Positions 42,511 to 50,995 of a stretch of DNA of 64,000 bases are shown one piece after another (positions within the stretch are counted from its first letter, which is position 1; each line of letters starts with the position of its first letter). The notes beneath the pieces were generated by a model that saw nothing but the letters and a program-made list of their open reading frames with translations, was not told where the DNA came from and made no database searches. Source of the DNA: Bacteroidota bacterium (GTDB lineage: Bacteria; Bacteroidota; Bacteroidia; Palsa-948); NCBI GenBank assembly GCA_016195025.1, contig JACQAL010000015.1, positions 1-64,000 of the forward strand. The letters run 5' to 3'. The translations under genes were made by a program, and so were the position numbers.

Positions 42511-43556
42511 TAATTCAAAAGTCAAAAGTCAAAAGTCAAAAATTAAAAGCAATTGCAATTTTATTTTCTGCAATCTGCTGCTTGCTTATTGCCACTTTTT
42601 CTTTTTCTCAGAACATAACAGTTACTGCTTCATTAGATACAAATGCAATTCTCATAGGTAAACAAGCAAAATTAAAACTGCGGATTGATTATCAAACCGA
42701 CAAAGGAGATGTGAAAATTGATTTTCCGAAAATCGGAGATACAATCATCAAGCAAATTGAAGTTGTCCGTCAATCTAAGATTGAAAAATTTATTCCGGAT
42801 TCAAATGATTTGGGTCGATTCGCACAACAGCAAACTTTTATTATCTCGTCATTCGATTCCGGCTACTATGCAATTCCGCCTTTCAAATTTTTTCTCAACG
42901 GAGATTCAAGCAAACCAATCGTCACTGAAGCATTGCTTCTCACAGTAAACACCGTTCCGGTGGACACCACGAAAAACATCAAAGACATCAAGCCGCCAAT
43001 CGAAGTTCCATTTTCCTGGAAAGAATATTTGCCCTACGTGTATTGGGGAATTGGCGCGCTTGCAGTTCTCGCAGGAATTATTTTACTCATAAGATATTAT
43101 TTAAAGAAGCGAAAGAAAAAACCTCTTCCCGAAATTATTGTTCCGAAAATTCCTCCGCACATCACCGCGCTTGAGCGATTGGAAAAACTCCGCGAAGAAA
43201 AACTCTGGCAGCAGGGAAAACTCAAAGAATATCATTCGGAACTCTCGGATATTCTTCGCCAGTATATTGAACATCGGTTTTACATCCACGCAATGGAGCA
43301 AGTAACGGATGAAATCATGTATTCGTTCCGAACTGCTGATGTAAGTGAAGAATTAAAAATGAAACTCAGACAAATTCTTTTTCTTTCTGACCTCGTGAAG
43401 TTTGCCAAAGAACAGCCGCTTCCGAATGAGAATGAGCAAAGCATAATAAATGCTTTTGAATTTGTGAATGCAACAAAAACAGAAGTGGCAGCGGCAGTCA
43501 ACAGCAGTCAACAGCCGGAAACAAATAATCAGAAACAAGAAACTACAAACGCGTGA
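42507..43556 (+). CDS. BatD-like periplasmic/membrane protein of the bat operon
   Basis: 349 residues, ATG start overlapping DUF58 by 4 bases. Signal peptide about 1-35 (ends TFSFSQ), with an unusual N-region QKSKVKSQKLKA that comes from a GTCAAAA word repeat. A BatD-type beta domain follows (ITVTASLDTNAILIGKQAKL), one membrane helix at ~177-197 (VYWGIGALAVLAGIILLIRYY), then a basic cytoplasmic helical domain typical of DUF4381-like proteins (ALERLEKLREEKLWQQGKLKEY). The C-terminal 19 residues (VNSSQQPETNNQKQETTNA) are again repeat-like. Expected partner of BatA and BatB. Confidence 0.75.
   Translation: MIIQKSKVKSQKLKAIAILFSAICCLLIATFSFSQNITVTASLDTNAILIGKQAKLKLRIDYQTDKGDVKIDFPKIGDTIIKQIEVVRQSKIEKFIPDSNDLGRFAQQQTFIISSFDSGYYAIPPFKFFLNGDSSKPIVTEALLLTVNTVPVDTTKNIKDIKPPIEVPFSWKEYLPYVYWGIGALAVLAGIILLIRYYLKKRKKKPLPEIIVPKIPPHITALERLEKLREEKLWQQGKLKEYHSELSDILRQYIEHRFYIHAMEQVTDEIMYSFRTADVSEELKMKLRQILFLSDLVKFAKEQPLPNENEQSIINAFEFVNATKTEVAAAVNSSQQPETNNQKQETTNA
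42514..42550. repeat. GTCAAAA word repeat forming a signal-peptide N-region
   Basis: Three tandem copies of AAAGTC-type words (CAAAAGTCAAAAGTCAAAAG and continuation) in frame at the start of the BatD-like gene. They code for QKSKVKSQKLKA, the basic N-region of the signal peptide. Confidence 0.65.
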
Positions 43557-44554
43557 ACTTTTTTTCAAACATATCATTCGCTCAGCCATTTCTGTTGTGG
43601 TTATTGGTTTTAGTTCCGATGCTCATCTTTCTATATATATACAGGGATAATTTCGGTTCAATAAAAATTTCTTCTGCGGAAAATCTTGCCGGAGTTGGAA
43701 TTTCGTACAAAGAATATCTGCGGCATGTTTTATTCGCTTTTAAAATGATTGCAATCGCTTTACTTATTATTGTTCTCGCGCGCCCGCAATCAAAAACAAG
43801 CTGGAAAAATATTACCACGGAAGGAATCGATATTGTTCTTGCAATGGATATTTCCGCGAGCATGCTCGCAAAAGATTTCAAACCGAATCGCCTCGAAGCA
43901 GCAAAATCCGTTGCCATAGATTTTATTGACGCGCGCCCGAGTGACAGAATCGGTTTAGTAATTTTCAGCGGAGAAAGTTTCACGCAATGCCCGCTCACCA
44001 CCGACCACGCGATTATAAAAAATCTCATGGGCGATATTCACACCGGAATGGTTGCAGACGGAACCGCAATCGGAATGGGGCTCGCAACTTCCGTGAGCAG
44101 AATTAAAGACAGCAAAGCAAAAAGCAAAGTAATAATTCTTCTCACCGATGGCGTGAATAACATGGGCGCGGTTTCTCCGCAAACCGCTGCGGATATTGCG
44201 AAAGCATTTGGCATTCGCGTTTACACGATTGGAGTCGGAACGATTGGAAAAGCGCTCGCGCCTGTAGCCATGTATCCGAACGGGCAATATGTTTACGATT
44301 ATGTTCCGGTTGATTTGGATGAAAACATGCTGAAAGGAATTTCGGAAGAAACCGGAGGAAAATATTTTCGCGCTACGAACGAAAGTAAACTTGCTTCTAT
44401 CTATAAAGAAATTGACAAACTGGAAAAAACAATTGTGGAAGAAAGAAAACATACACGAAGGAAGGAAGAATTTTTTCCTTTCGCGCTCACGGCAGGAATT
44501 TTGCTTCTCGTAAATTTCATAGTGAAAAATACATTATTAAAAAGTTTGCCATAA
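43553..44554 (+). CDS. batA: BatA, VWA-domain membrane protein
   Basis: 333 residues from a GTG at 43553 that overlaps the previous stop as GTGA. N-terminal helices (PFLLWLLVLVPMLIFLYIY and another at 57-77), then a VWA domain with MIDAS motif DISAS at 99-103, the conserved DFKPNRLEAAK, TDHAIIKNLM with the MIDAS Thr region, and a C-terminal helix. In Bacteroides these proteins were linked to aerotolerance. Mechanistic role is not settled. One base-free junction with batB (TAA directly followed by ATG). Confidence 0.93.
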   Translation: MNFFSNISFAQPFLLWLLVLVPMLIFLYIYRDNFGSIKISSAENLAGVGISYKEYLRHVLFAFKMIAIALLIIVLARPQSKTSWKNITTEGIDIVLAMDISASMLAKDFKPNRLEAAKSVAIDFIDARPSDRIGLVIFSGESFTQCPLTTDHAIIKNLMGDIHTGMVADGTAIGMGLATSVSRIKDSKAKSKVIILLTDGVNNMGAVSPQTAADIAKAFGIRVYTIGVGTIGKALAPVAMYPNGQYVYDYVPVDLDENMLKGISEETGGKYFRATNESKLASIYKEIDKLEKTIVEERKHTRRKEEFFPFALTAGILLLVNFIVKNTLLKSLP

Positions 44555-45604
44555 ATGTATCGCCTGGATAACATAGATTTTTTATACGGACTCGGAATAA
44601 TTCCCGTTCTGATTCTTCTCTGTGTGCTGAACAGATTATGGAGAAGAAAAGCGCTGACGAAGTTAGGCGACATGGAAATTATTTCTCAACTCATGCCGAT
44701 GGTTTCCGAACAAAAACCAATGCTAAGATTTATTTTATTTCTTGTCGCAGTAACATTTTTAATCTTCGGTTTAGTGAATCCGCAAATTGGTTCCAAACTC
44801 GAAGAAATAAAACGCGAAGGTTCCGATATTGTAATTTGCCTCGATGTTTCCAACAGCATGAAGGCGGAAGATTTCAAACCGAACCGTCTGGCAAAAGCAG
44901 TGCAGTCAATCGAAAAACTCATAGACAAACTGAACAATGACAGAATCGGAATAATTGTTTTCGCAGGAGAAGCATACGTGCAGCTTCCTATTACGACCGA
45001 TTACGCTGCGGCAAAATTATTTTTGGATAACATCAGCACCGATTTAGTTCCGGTGCAGGGAACAGTTATCAGTTCAGCGATTGAACTCGCGGAAAAATCT
45101 TTCGGAACCGAAGAAGGAAAAAATAAAGCCATCATAATTATTTCCGATGGAGAATCGCACGATGACGATGCCATTGCAGCAGCAAAAGCGGCTTCAGAAA
45201 AAGGAACCATCGTTCACACAATCGGAATTGGTTCGCCCGAAGGAGTTCCAATTCCTATATACAGAAACGGAGTGCAGGCAGGATTTAAAAAAGATAAGGA
45301 AGGAAATACGGTGGTGACAAAATTAAATGAGCAGGCGCTGGAAGAAATTGCTTCGGCAGGAAACGGATTGTATGTGCGCGCCACACAGGGAGAAATTGGT
45401 TTGCTTGCGCTTCAGCAGCGAATAAATAAAATGGAAAAGAAAACTTTCGATGCAAAAGTTTATACCGATTACGAAGACCGCTTCCAGATTTTTATTGCCG
45501 CTACACTTTTCTTCCTTCTAATAGAATCCATTCTCACGGAAAGAAAAAGTAAATGGTGGCAAAAAATGTTTGCCCCAACCCTAAAGGGAGATAAAGAAAA
45601 ATGA
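44555..45604 (+). CDS. batB: BatB, VWA-domain membrane protein
   Basis: 349 residues, ATG start right after batA. Two N-terminal helices (11-27 and 58-75). VWA domain with MIDAS DVSNS at 97-101, ITTDYAAAKLFLDN and IIIISDGESHDDD. A C-terminal helix near 313-330 (FQIFIAATLFFLLIES). Paralogue of BatA (shared AEDFKPNRLAK). Ends with an ATGA overlap into batC. Confidence 0.93.
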   Translation: MYRLDNIDFLYGLGIIPVLILLCVLNRLWRRKALTKLGDMEIISQLMPMVSEQKPMLRFILFLVAVTFLIFGLVNPQIGSKLEEIKREGSDIVICLDVSNSMKAEDFKPNRLAKAVQSIEKLIDKLNNDRIGIIVFAGEAYVQLPITTDYAAAKLFLDNISTDLVPVQGTVISSAIELAEKSFGTEEGKNKAIIIISDGESHDDDAIAAAKAASEKGTIVHTIGIGSPEGVPIPIYRNGVQAGFKKDKEGNTVVTKLNEQALEEIASAGNGLYVRATQGEIGLLALQQRINKMEKKTFDAKVYTDYEDRFQIFIAATLFFLLIESILTERKSKWWQKMFAPTLKGDKEK

Positions 45605-46287
45605 AAAGAAAAATGAAAATAAAATTAAATTCTTCTGCCCGATTATTCGCCATTTGGCTGTTTATCGCCTACTGCCAACTGCCTGCTGCCTACTGCTATT
45701 GCCAGGATGACGAATCAAAACTTGTGCGCGAAGGAAATAAAAAGTACAAGGAAAATAAATTCAACGATGCGGAAAAAAATTATCTGAATGCGCTCGGCAA
45801 AAAAAACAATTCCTACAGAGGCGCATTTAATTTGGGGGATTCTTATTTCAAGCAGGGAAAATATAAAGAAGCGGCTGAACAATTTGAAGGACTTACGCAA
45901 ACAAAAACCAGCAACGATACGCTGGCCAAAGTTTATCACAACCTCGGCAACGCTTATCTGAAACAAAAAGAATTTGAGAAAAGCATTAATGCCTATAAAA
46001 ATGCGCTGAAGAAAAATGATGCCGATGAAGACACAAGATATAATTTAGCATTCGCGCAAAAAATGTACAAACAACAACAGGAACAGGAACAAAAAGATAA
46101 TCCGAAAAAAATTGAACCCTCAGCATATGCAAAGAAATTAAAAGAGCAAGCAGACAAATTGGTAGATGAAAGAAAATATAAAGAAGCGCATAATCTCATG
46201 ATGGAAGGACTTAAAAAAGACCAAACGGTAAATGCCTATCAAGCATACATAAAACGAATAAAAGATGTTACAGATGTTCATTATTAA
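45601..46287 (+). CDS. batC: BatC, secreted TPR protein
   Basis: 228 residues, ATG start. Signal peptide about 1-36, with a hydrophobic/Cys-rich core LFIAYCQLPAAYCYCQ that is encoded by a repeat word (CTACTGCC...). Three TPR-like repeats follow: ESKLVREGNKKYKENKFNDAE, NLGDSYFKQGKYKEAAEQFE and NLGNAYLKQKEFEKSINAYK. Then a charged QQQEQEQKDNPKK linker and one more helical pair. Unlike classical BatC, it lacks the long Gln-rich tail with the ISKEDAQRLLEA segment, which is in the next gene. Confidence 0.85.
   Translation: MKRKMKIKLNSSARLFAIWLFIAYCQLPAAYCYCQDDESKLVREGNKKYKENKFNDAEKNYLNALGKKNNSYRGAFNLGDSYFKQGKYKEAAEQFEGLTQTKTSNDTLAKVYHNLGNAYLKQKEFEKSINAYKNALKKNDADEDTRYNLAFAQKMYKQQQEQEQKDNPKKIEPSAYAKKLKEQADKLVDERKYKEAHNLMMEGLKKDQTVNAYQAYIKRIKDVTDVHY
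45663..45703. repeat. TGCCTACTGCC word repeat forming a signal-peptide core
   Basis: TATCGCCTACTGCCAACTGC then CTGCTGCCTACTGCTATTGC in frame. It codes for YCQLPAAYCYC in the signal peptide of BatC. The same kind of word is common in intergenic repeats of this phylum, as I recall. Confidence 0.6.
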
Positions 46288-46288
46288 T

Positions 46289-46741
46289 ATGAAAAGATTT
46301 TTTTTATTAACAGCATTCTTCTCTTGCAAAATAATGTTTGCTCAAACTGTTGATGATTATTTTCATTCATCTGCACAATTATTTATTCATGGCAAAAAAA
46401 ACGAAGCAAAACAAAGATTACAGGAAGCAATTCAAAAATATCCTTCAGATACAAAACTGAGGGGACTACTTGCGAAAATAAAAGATGACGAAAAGAAAAA
46501 CAATCAAGACCAAAACCAAGATAACAGCGACAGTGACAAGAATAAAAATCAGAATAAGAATAAAGACCAGAAAAAAGATAAACAGAAAGAAAAGCAGCAG
46601 CAGGAACAGCAACAAAATATTTCAAAAGAAGATGCGCAGCGTTTGCTCGAAGCAATGAACAACGATGAAAAAAAATTGCGGGATAAAATGAATGAGAAAC
46701 GAGTGAAAGTGGCAAGTTCACAAATAGAAAAAGATTGGTAA
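46289..46741 (+). CDS. BatC-like second protein with Lys/Gln/Asn-rich tail
   Basis: 150 residues from the ATG at 46289, 1 base after batC. Signal peptide 1-19 (MKRFFLLTAFFSCKIMFAQ). One TPR-like hairpin (SSAQLFIHGKKNEAKQRLQE), then ~45 residues of K/N/Q/D low complexity, then ISKEDAQRLLEAMNNDEKKL, the segment that usually ends BatC. BatC therefore looks divided between this gene and the one upstream, each with its own signal peptide. The start at 46265 would lack a clean signal peptide. Confidence 0.7.
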   Translation: MKRFFLLTAFFSCKIMFAQTVDDYFHSSAQLFIHGKKNEAKQRLQEAIQKYPSDTKLRGLLAKIKDDEKKNNQDQNQDNSDSDKNKNQNKNKDQKKDKQKEKQQQEQQQNISKEDAQRLLEAMNNDEKKLRDKMNEKRVKVASSQIEKDW

Positions 46742-46777
46742 AATCTACGAAAAACGAATTTGTACGAAAAATACGAA

Positions 46778-48616
46778 ATGAGAAAAGTTAAAAAATATTT
46801 TTTCTTTTTAATTGCGCTTCTTGCAAGTTGTATTGTGAATGCACAAAAATTTACTGCGACTGCGAGCAAAACAAAAGTGACAGTGGGAGAAACTTTCCAG
46901 GTTGATTTCACCGTGAATGCAAGCGGAAAAAATTTTGTTCCGCCTTCGTTCAATGACTTCACTGTTTATTCCGGACCGAATCAATCCACGAGCATGCAGA
47001 TTATCAACGGAAGCATTTCCCAATCCATTACGCTTTCCTATTATCTCGCTGCGAAAAAAGAAGGAACATTTACAATTGGCGCGGCCTCTATTACAGCAGG
47101 CGGAAATACACTTCAGTCAAACACTCTTTCCATTGAAGCAGTGAAAGGAAGCGCGCAGCAACAAACACAAACGCAGCAGGGAGGAAATCAAAATCAAACT
47201 TCCGCGCAGGCAAGTACAGAAAATCTTTTCTCAAAAACTTTTGTGAGCAAAACAAAAGTGTATGCAGGAGAGCAAATCACCATCACGCATAAAGTTTACA
47301 CACGCATGAACCTGAAAGGATTTCAGGATGTGAAGTTTCCTTCGTACAATGGTTTCTGGGCGCAGGAAGTTCCGCGCAGCGCGCAGTATGAAGTTACGCA
47401 GGAAAATGTGGACGGAGTGAATTACAGCGTGGTGGAAATTAAAAAAGCATTTCTGTTTGCACAGCGAAGCGGAAAAATTGAAATCGAGCCGATAGAAATT
47501 CAATGCGTGGTGCGTGAGAAAACCGGAAAGCGAAATGATCCGTTCGAACAATTTTTCGGACACGATCCTTTCTTCGGTGGAGGATTTGATGCCTACAAAG
47601 ATGTTTTATATACTGTAAAAAGCAATGCCGTAACGATTGATGTAATGCCGCTTCCCGAAGCAAACAAGCCCGCAGATTTTCCCGGAGCGGTTGGAAATTT
47701 TTCTATGAACGCAACGCTCGATAAAGACAAAGTGAAAGCAAACGAAGGAATTAATCTGAAGATTACTATTTCAGGAAAAGGAAATCTGAAACTGATTGAC
47801 GCACCTAAAATGAATTTCCCCGATGAATTTGAAACGTATGACCCGAAGACAAATGAAAATATTTCTGTTACGCAGAACGGTGTTAACGGAAACAAAACAT
47901 TCGAGTATTTAATAATTCCCCGGCACGAAGGCATTTATAAAATCCAGCCGAACAGCTTTACTTACTTTGACGCAGAGAAAAAAAATTACATAGCGCTTCC
48001 TGCAAAAGAATTTACGATTACGGTTGAGAAAGGCGCAGGAGGTTCTGCGAATAACACACCAATGATTTCAAGCGTGGCGAAAGAAGATGTGAAAATGATC
48101 GGAAGCGATATTCGGTACATCAAAACAGGAAACATCAACCTGATAAAAAAAGAAGAATTTTTTTTCGGTTCACCGGGTTTCATAGCGGGATTTACTGTTC
48201 CACCCCTGCTCTTCCTTGCATTTTTATTTTTACGCAGGGAACATATTCGCAGAAACAGCGATGCGGTGCTGGTCAGAAAACGCAGAGCAAGCGGAATCGC
48301 AAAAAAACAATTGGCGCTTGCTGAAAAATCCATGAAGAACAATGACAAAGAAAATTTCTTTGTGAATGTTCTTTCCGCACTTTATAATTATGTTGGCAAC
48401 AAGATGAACATTTCCACTTCCGAGCAATCAAAAGAAAAAGTTATTGAAGTATTAAAGAAAAAAAATATTTCGGAAGAAACTATTAACGAATTAGTGAAAC
48501 TTATGGATGAATGCGAATTTGCGCGTTATGCTCCGGGATTGCAATCAGGAAATTTACAAGAAGTGTACAACCGCGCAGAAAATAGTATAAATAAAATTGA
48601 AGATTCCATCTCATGA
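46778..48616 (+). CDS. batD: BatD, large periplasmic beta-domain protein
   Basis: 612 residues from the ATG at 46778 (MRKVKKYFFFLIALLAS), 36 bases after the previous gene. Signal peptide ends IVNAQ. Several Ig-like strand-rich domains follow, starting KFTATASKTKVTVGETFQVD, with a Q/T-rich linker (~130-150) and GNFSMNATLDKDKVKANEGI in the last. A membrane helix near 470-490 (GFIAGFTVPPLLFLAFLFL) precedes a basic cytoplasmic helical domain. Typical BatD size. Ends with an ATGA overlap into batE. Confidence 0.92.
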   Translation: MRKVKKYFFFLIALLASCIVNAQKFTATASKTKVTVGETFQVDFTVNASGKNFVPPSFNDFTVYSGPNQSTSMQIINGSISQSITLSYYLAAKKEGTFTIGAASITAGGNTLQSNTLSIEAVKGSAQQQTQTQQGGNQNQTSAQASTENLFSKTFVSKTKVYAGEQITITHKVYTRMNLKGFQDVKFPSYNGFWAQEVPRSAQYEVTQENVDGVNYSVVEIKKAFLFAQRSGKIEIEPIEIQCVVREKTGKRNDPFEQFFGHDPFFGGGFDAYKDVLYTVKSNAVTIDVMPLPEANKPADFPGAVGNFSMNATLDKDKVKANEGINLKITISGKGNLKLIDAPKMNFPDEFETYDPKTNENISVTQNGVNGNKTFEYLIIPRHEGIYKIQPNSFTYFDAEKKNYIALPAKEFTITVEKGAGGSANNTPMISSVAKEDVKMIGSDIRYIKTGNINLIKKEEFFFGSPGFIAGFTVPPLLFLAFLFLRREHIRRNSDAVLVRKRRASGIAKKQLALAEKSMKNNDKENFFVNVLSALYNYVGNKMNISTSEQSKEKVIEVLKKKNISEETINELVKLMDECEFARYAPGLQSGNLQEVYNRAENSINKIEDSIS

Positions 48617-49368
48617 AATATTTTTTAAAAATATTGTTTCTTTTTTTCTTTGCTGCTAAAATGTTTGCTTCCGAACCGAAAATTATTTTGGACAGCGCAG
48701 GCATGGCTTACTCAAAAGGAAATTTTCAGAAAGCGGCTGAGCAATACGAAAAAATAATTTCGATGGGATATGAATCTCCGGAAATATATTTCAATCTCGG
48801 CAATGCATATTATAAACTCGATAATCTCGGAAAATCAATTTTAAATTACGAGAAAGCGAAAAAACTTTCTCCGCAGGATGAAGACATTGCATTCAATTTA
48901 AAACTTGCCAACCAGCGAACGGTAGATAAAATTGAACCTGCACCAAAACTTTTTCTCGATGACTGGTGGGATTCGCTCAAAAGTTCACATTCGGAAAAAT
49001 CCTGGAGTATGAGAAGCATTGGTTGTTTTGTGCTATTCCTTTTCTTTCTCGGAATATTTATTATTTCCGGAAAATCCATTAACAAGCAATTTGGTTTCTG
49101 GCTGAGCTTAACTTTTTTTGTTCTCTTTGTTTTAACTTTCACCATTGCACGCGGACGCCACCACGATATTGTTATGCATGATTCCGCTGTGATACTTTCT
49201 TCTTCCGCGGAAATTAAAAACGCTCCTGCTGAAAGCGGCACAAAACTTTTTATCCTGCATGAAGGCGCAAAAGTTTCTTTTTCCGAAACAAACGGTGATT
49301 GGATTCGCGTGGAACTTTCTTCGGATAAAGTGGGATGGGTGAAAAAATCACAATTAGAATTTATTTAA
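48613..49368 (+). CDS. batE: BatE, TPR and SH3-domain membrane protein
   Basis: 251 residues, ATG start. Signal peptide 1-18. TPR repeats 20-100 (SKGNFQKAAEQYEKIISMG, NLGNAYYKLDNLGKSILNYE). Two membrane helices at ~137-157 and ~164-182, then a bacterial SH3 domain from ~190 (VILSSSAEIKNAPAESGTKL, VKKSQLEFI at the end). The order TPR-TM-TM-SH3 is the BatE layout. Last Bat gene; the phosphoesterase gene begins 6 bases later. Confidence 0.9.
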   Translation: MKYFLKILFLFFFAAKMFASEPKIILDSAGMAYSKGNFQKAAEQYEKIISMGYESPEIYFNLGNAYYKLDNLGKSILNYEKAKKLSPQDEDIAFNLKLANQRTVDKIEPAPKLFLDDWWDSLKSSHSEKSWSMRSIGCFVLFLFFLGIFIISGKSINKQFGFWLSLTFFVLFVLTFTIARGRHHDIVMHDSAVILSSSAEIKNAPAESGTKLFILHEGAKVSFSETNGDWIRVELSSDKVGWVKKSQLEFI

Positions 49369-49374
49369 TTCAGC

Positions 49375-49869
49375 TTGACAAGAATTCTTCTTCTTTCCGA
49401 CACGCATAATTTTCTTGATGAAAAAATTTTCAAGTACGCAGAAGCGTGCGACCAAATCTGGCATGCGGGAGATATAGGAACGGTGAAAGTTACAGATGAA
49501 TTAAAAAAAATAAAACCAGTGATTGCCGTTTACGGAAACATTGACGGCATGGATGTTCGAAAAGAATTTCCGCTTCACCAGCGGTTTAAGTGTGAAAGTG
49601 TGGATGTATGGATTACTCATATTGGAGGGAAGCCAAACAATTATTTTCCTGACATAAGAAATATTTTAGAAATAAATCCTCCTAAACTTTTCATCTGCGG
49701 GCACTCGCATATTTGCAAAGTGATGTTTGATAAAAAACACAACATGCTTTACATGAACCCGGGCGCGGCAGGAAATTACGGTGCGCATAAAGTGAAAACG
49801 CTTTTGCGCTTCACCATTGATAAAGCAGAAATAAAAAATTTAGAAGTGATTGAAATCGGAAAATTGTAA
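49375..49869 (+). CDS. YfcE/MJ0936-type metallophosphoesterase
   Basis: 164 residues from a TTG at 49375 (TRILLLSDTHNF). Metal-site motifs in order: SDTH, WHAGDIG, YGNIDG, THIGGKP, CGHSH, NPGAAG. The family hydrolyses phosphodiesters in vitro, and its physiological substrate is unclear. It is 6 bases after batE and probably in the same transcript, with a terminator right after it. Confidence 0.92.
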   Translation: MTRILLLSDTHNFLDEKIFKYAEACDQIWHAGDIGTVKVTDELKKIKPVIAVYGNIDGMDVRKEFPLHQRFKCESVDVWITHIGGKPNNYFPDIRNILEINPPKLFICGHSHICKVMFDKKHNMLYMNPGAAGNYGAHKVKTLLRFTIDKAEIKNLEVIEIGKL

Positions 49870-49872
49870 AAT

Positions 49873-49906
49873 AAAAAAGCCCTCATGAAAAATCACAAGG
49901 GCTTTT
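49873..49906. terminator. Bidirectional terminator between bat operon and siaC
   Basis: AAAAGCCCT at 49875-49883 pairs with AGGGCTTTT at 49898-49906 across a 14-base loop. T-runs on both strands suit termination of the convergent genes. Confidence 0.8.
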
Positions 49907-49923
49907 ACTGAGTACCTGAAAAA

Positions 49924-50304
49924 TTATTCTTCTATCTGAATCATTTTAAACGGAACATTGATGATTGCCTGGTAATCCTCGCCTGCCTCAAGCATATCTT
50001 CATCGTCCTGCTCGTAATACCAGTTAATGACTAATTGGTTTCCGTTTTTATGAATGGATTCGAGTTTCTTAAACACATCAAGAATACATTTAGACGAACT
50101 GGTGTTGAAATATTCCAGTTGAATATTTACAGTAGTTACATTCTGCGGTTTGGAGCCGTATTTTTCGAGCGACTCGACAATGGGTTTGTAAAACTCAATG
50201 GAGTTTTCAGGAATGCTTCTTCCCTTAATTTCCAAAAAACCCTTTTCAAAATCAAAATTGATTGCCGGGGTCTTCGGGGTTGATTCAATGTTTATCTTTT
50301 CCAT
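49924..50304 (-). CDS. SiaC-family regulatory phosphoprotein (DUF1987)
   Basis: 126 residues, ATG start. The family core is EYFNTSSSKCILDVFKKL, with Thr68, the position phosphorylated in Pseudomonas SiaC as I recall, followed by LVINWYYEQDDEDMLEAGEDY. In Pseudomonas, SiaC activates a diguanylate cyclase and is controlled by the kinase SiaB and phosphatase SiaA. Only SiaB is next to it here (26 bases upstream). The downstream target is not in the window. Confidence 0.88.
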   Translation of the reverse strand: MEKINIESTPKTPAINFDFEKGFLEIKGRSIPENSIEFYKPIVESLEKYGSKPQNVTTVNIQLEYFNTSSSKCILDVFKKLESIHKNGNQLVINWYYEQDDEDMLEAGEDYQAIINVPFKMIQIEE

Positions 50305-50330
50305 AGTTATATGAGAGTTATATGAGGATT

Positions 50331-50867
50331 TTATATTTTTATATTTAAACTGAAAAATGAATACTTCTCGTCAATGGGCATGAAGTTGTAATTGAGTTTC
50401 TGTCCGGTCTTTCGTGCAATGTCTATCATTCCTAATCCGCCTCCTCCTTTTGCTGACATTTCTCCGTTTGCCAAAACTTTTTTGTAATATTCTTTTAACT
50501 GGTCGGGGTTCAGTGCATTTATTTCCTGAAGGCGGTTATCCAGCCCGGAAACATTTTCCATGCGAATATAATTTCCTGTAATGATGGTGTATTGGTTGTC
50601 CAGTTTTCCAATCATGAATATGGCGGAACGGGTGCGGTCGGTATTTACATCTACTTCGTCCATGTGGTGATAAAGATTCTGAAGGCATTCAACCAGCACA
50701 TTGTATACTTTTTTCTTCACTTTGGGTTCTTCTTGCAGGTTATCCAATTTTGATTCCATGATTTGAAGAATGGACGTAAGCAATTCAGAAGTAATGTCCC
50801 CTTTAAAGGACAGCAGAATATGGTTGCGCTCCATCTTATCGTAGAAGTCGTAAATATCAAGCATCAT
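50331..50867 (-). CDS. SiaB-family protein kinase (HATPase-like)
   Basis: 178 residues, starting at either ATG of a pair (50867 or 50864). GHKL-type ATP site: N-box VYNVLVECLQNLYHH with E60 and N64, and G-box GGGGLGMIDIARK at 141-153. There is no receiver or sensor domain. It is expected to phosphorylate the SiaC-like protein encoded next. A -7 box is at 50909-50916. Confidence 0.88.
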   Translation of the reverse strand: MMLDIYDFYDKMERNHILLSFKGDITSELLTSILQIMESKLDNLQEEPKVKKKVYNVLVECLQNLYHHMDEVDVNTDRTRSAIFMIGKLDNQYTIITGNYIRMENVSGLDNRLQEINALNPDQLKEYYKKVLANGEMSAKGGGGLGMIDIARKTGQKLNYNFMPIDEKYSFFSLNIKI

Positions 50868-50908
50868 ACTTCGAACTCGGATTTATTCATTTGGAAATTA
50901 TAACCTGA

Positions 50909-50916
50909 CAAATATA
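50909..50916 (-). promoter_or_regulatory. -7 box upstream of siaB-siaC
   Basis: Minus strand TATATTTG, exact to TAnnTTTG, 41 bases before the start codon. A TTTG further upstream is 26 bases away, longer than usual. Confidence 0.45.
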
Positions 50917-50995
50917 TAAATTAATTATGTATACGCGCGAAACAAAAAAATAGTTGAGTAAAATTTGGAATTACTTTTTTCTTCATTGAAAAAAA

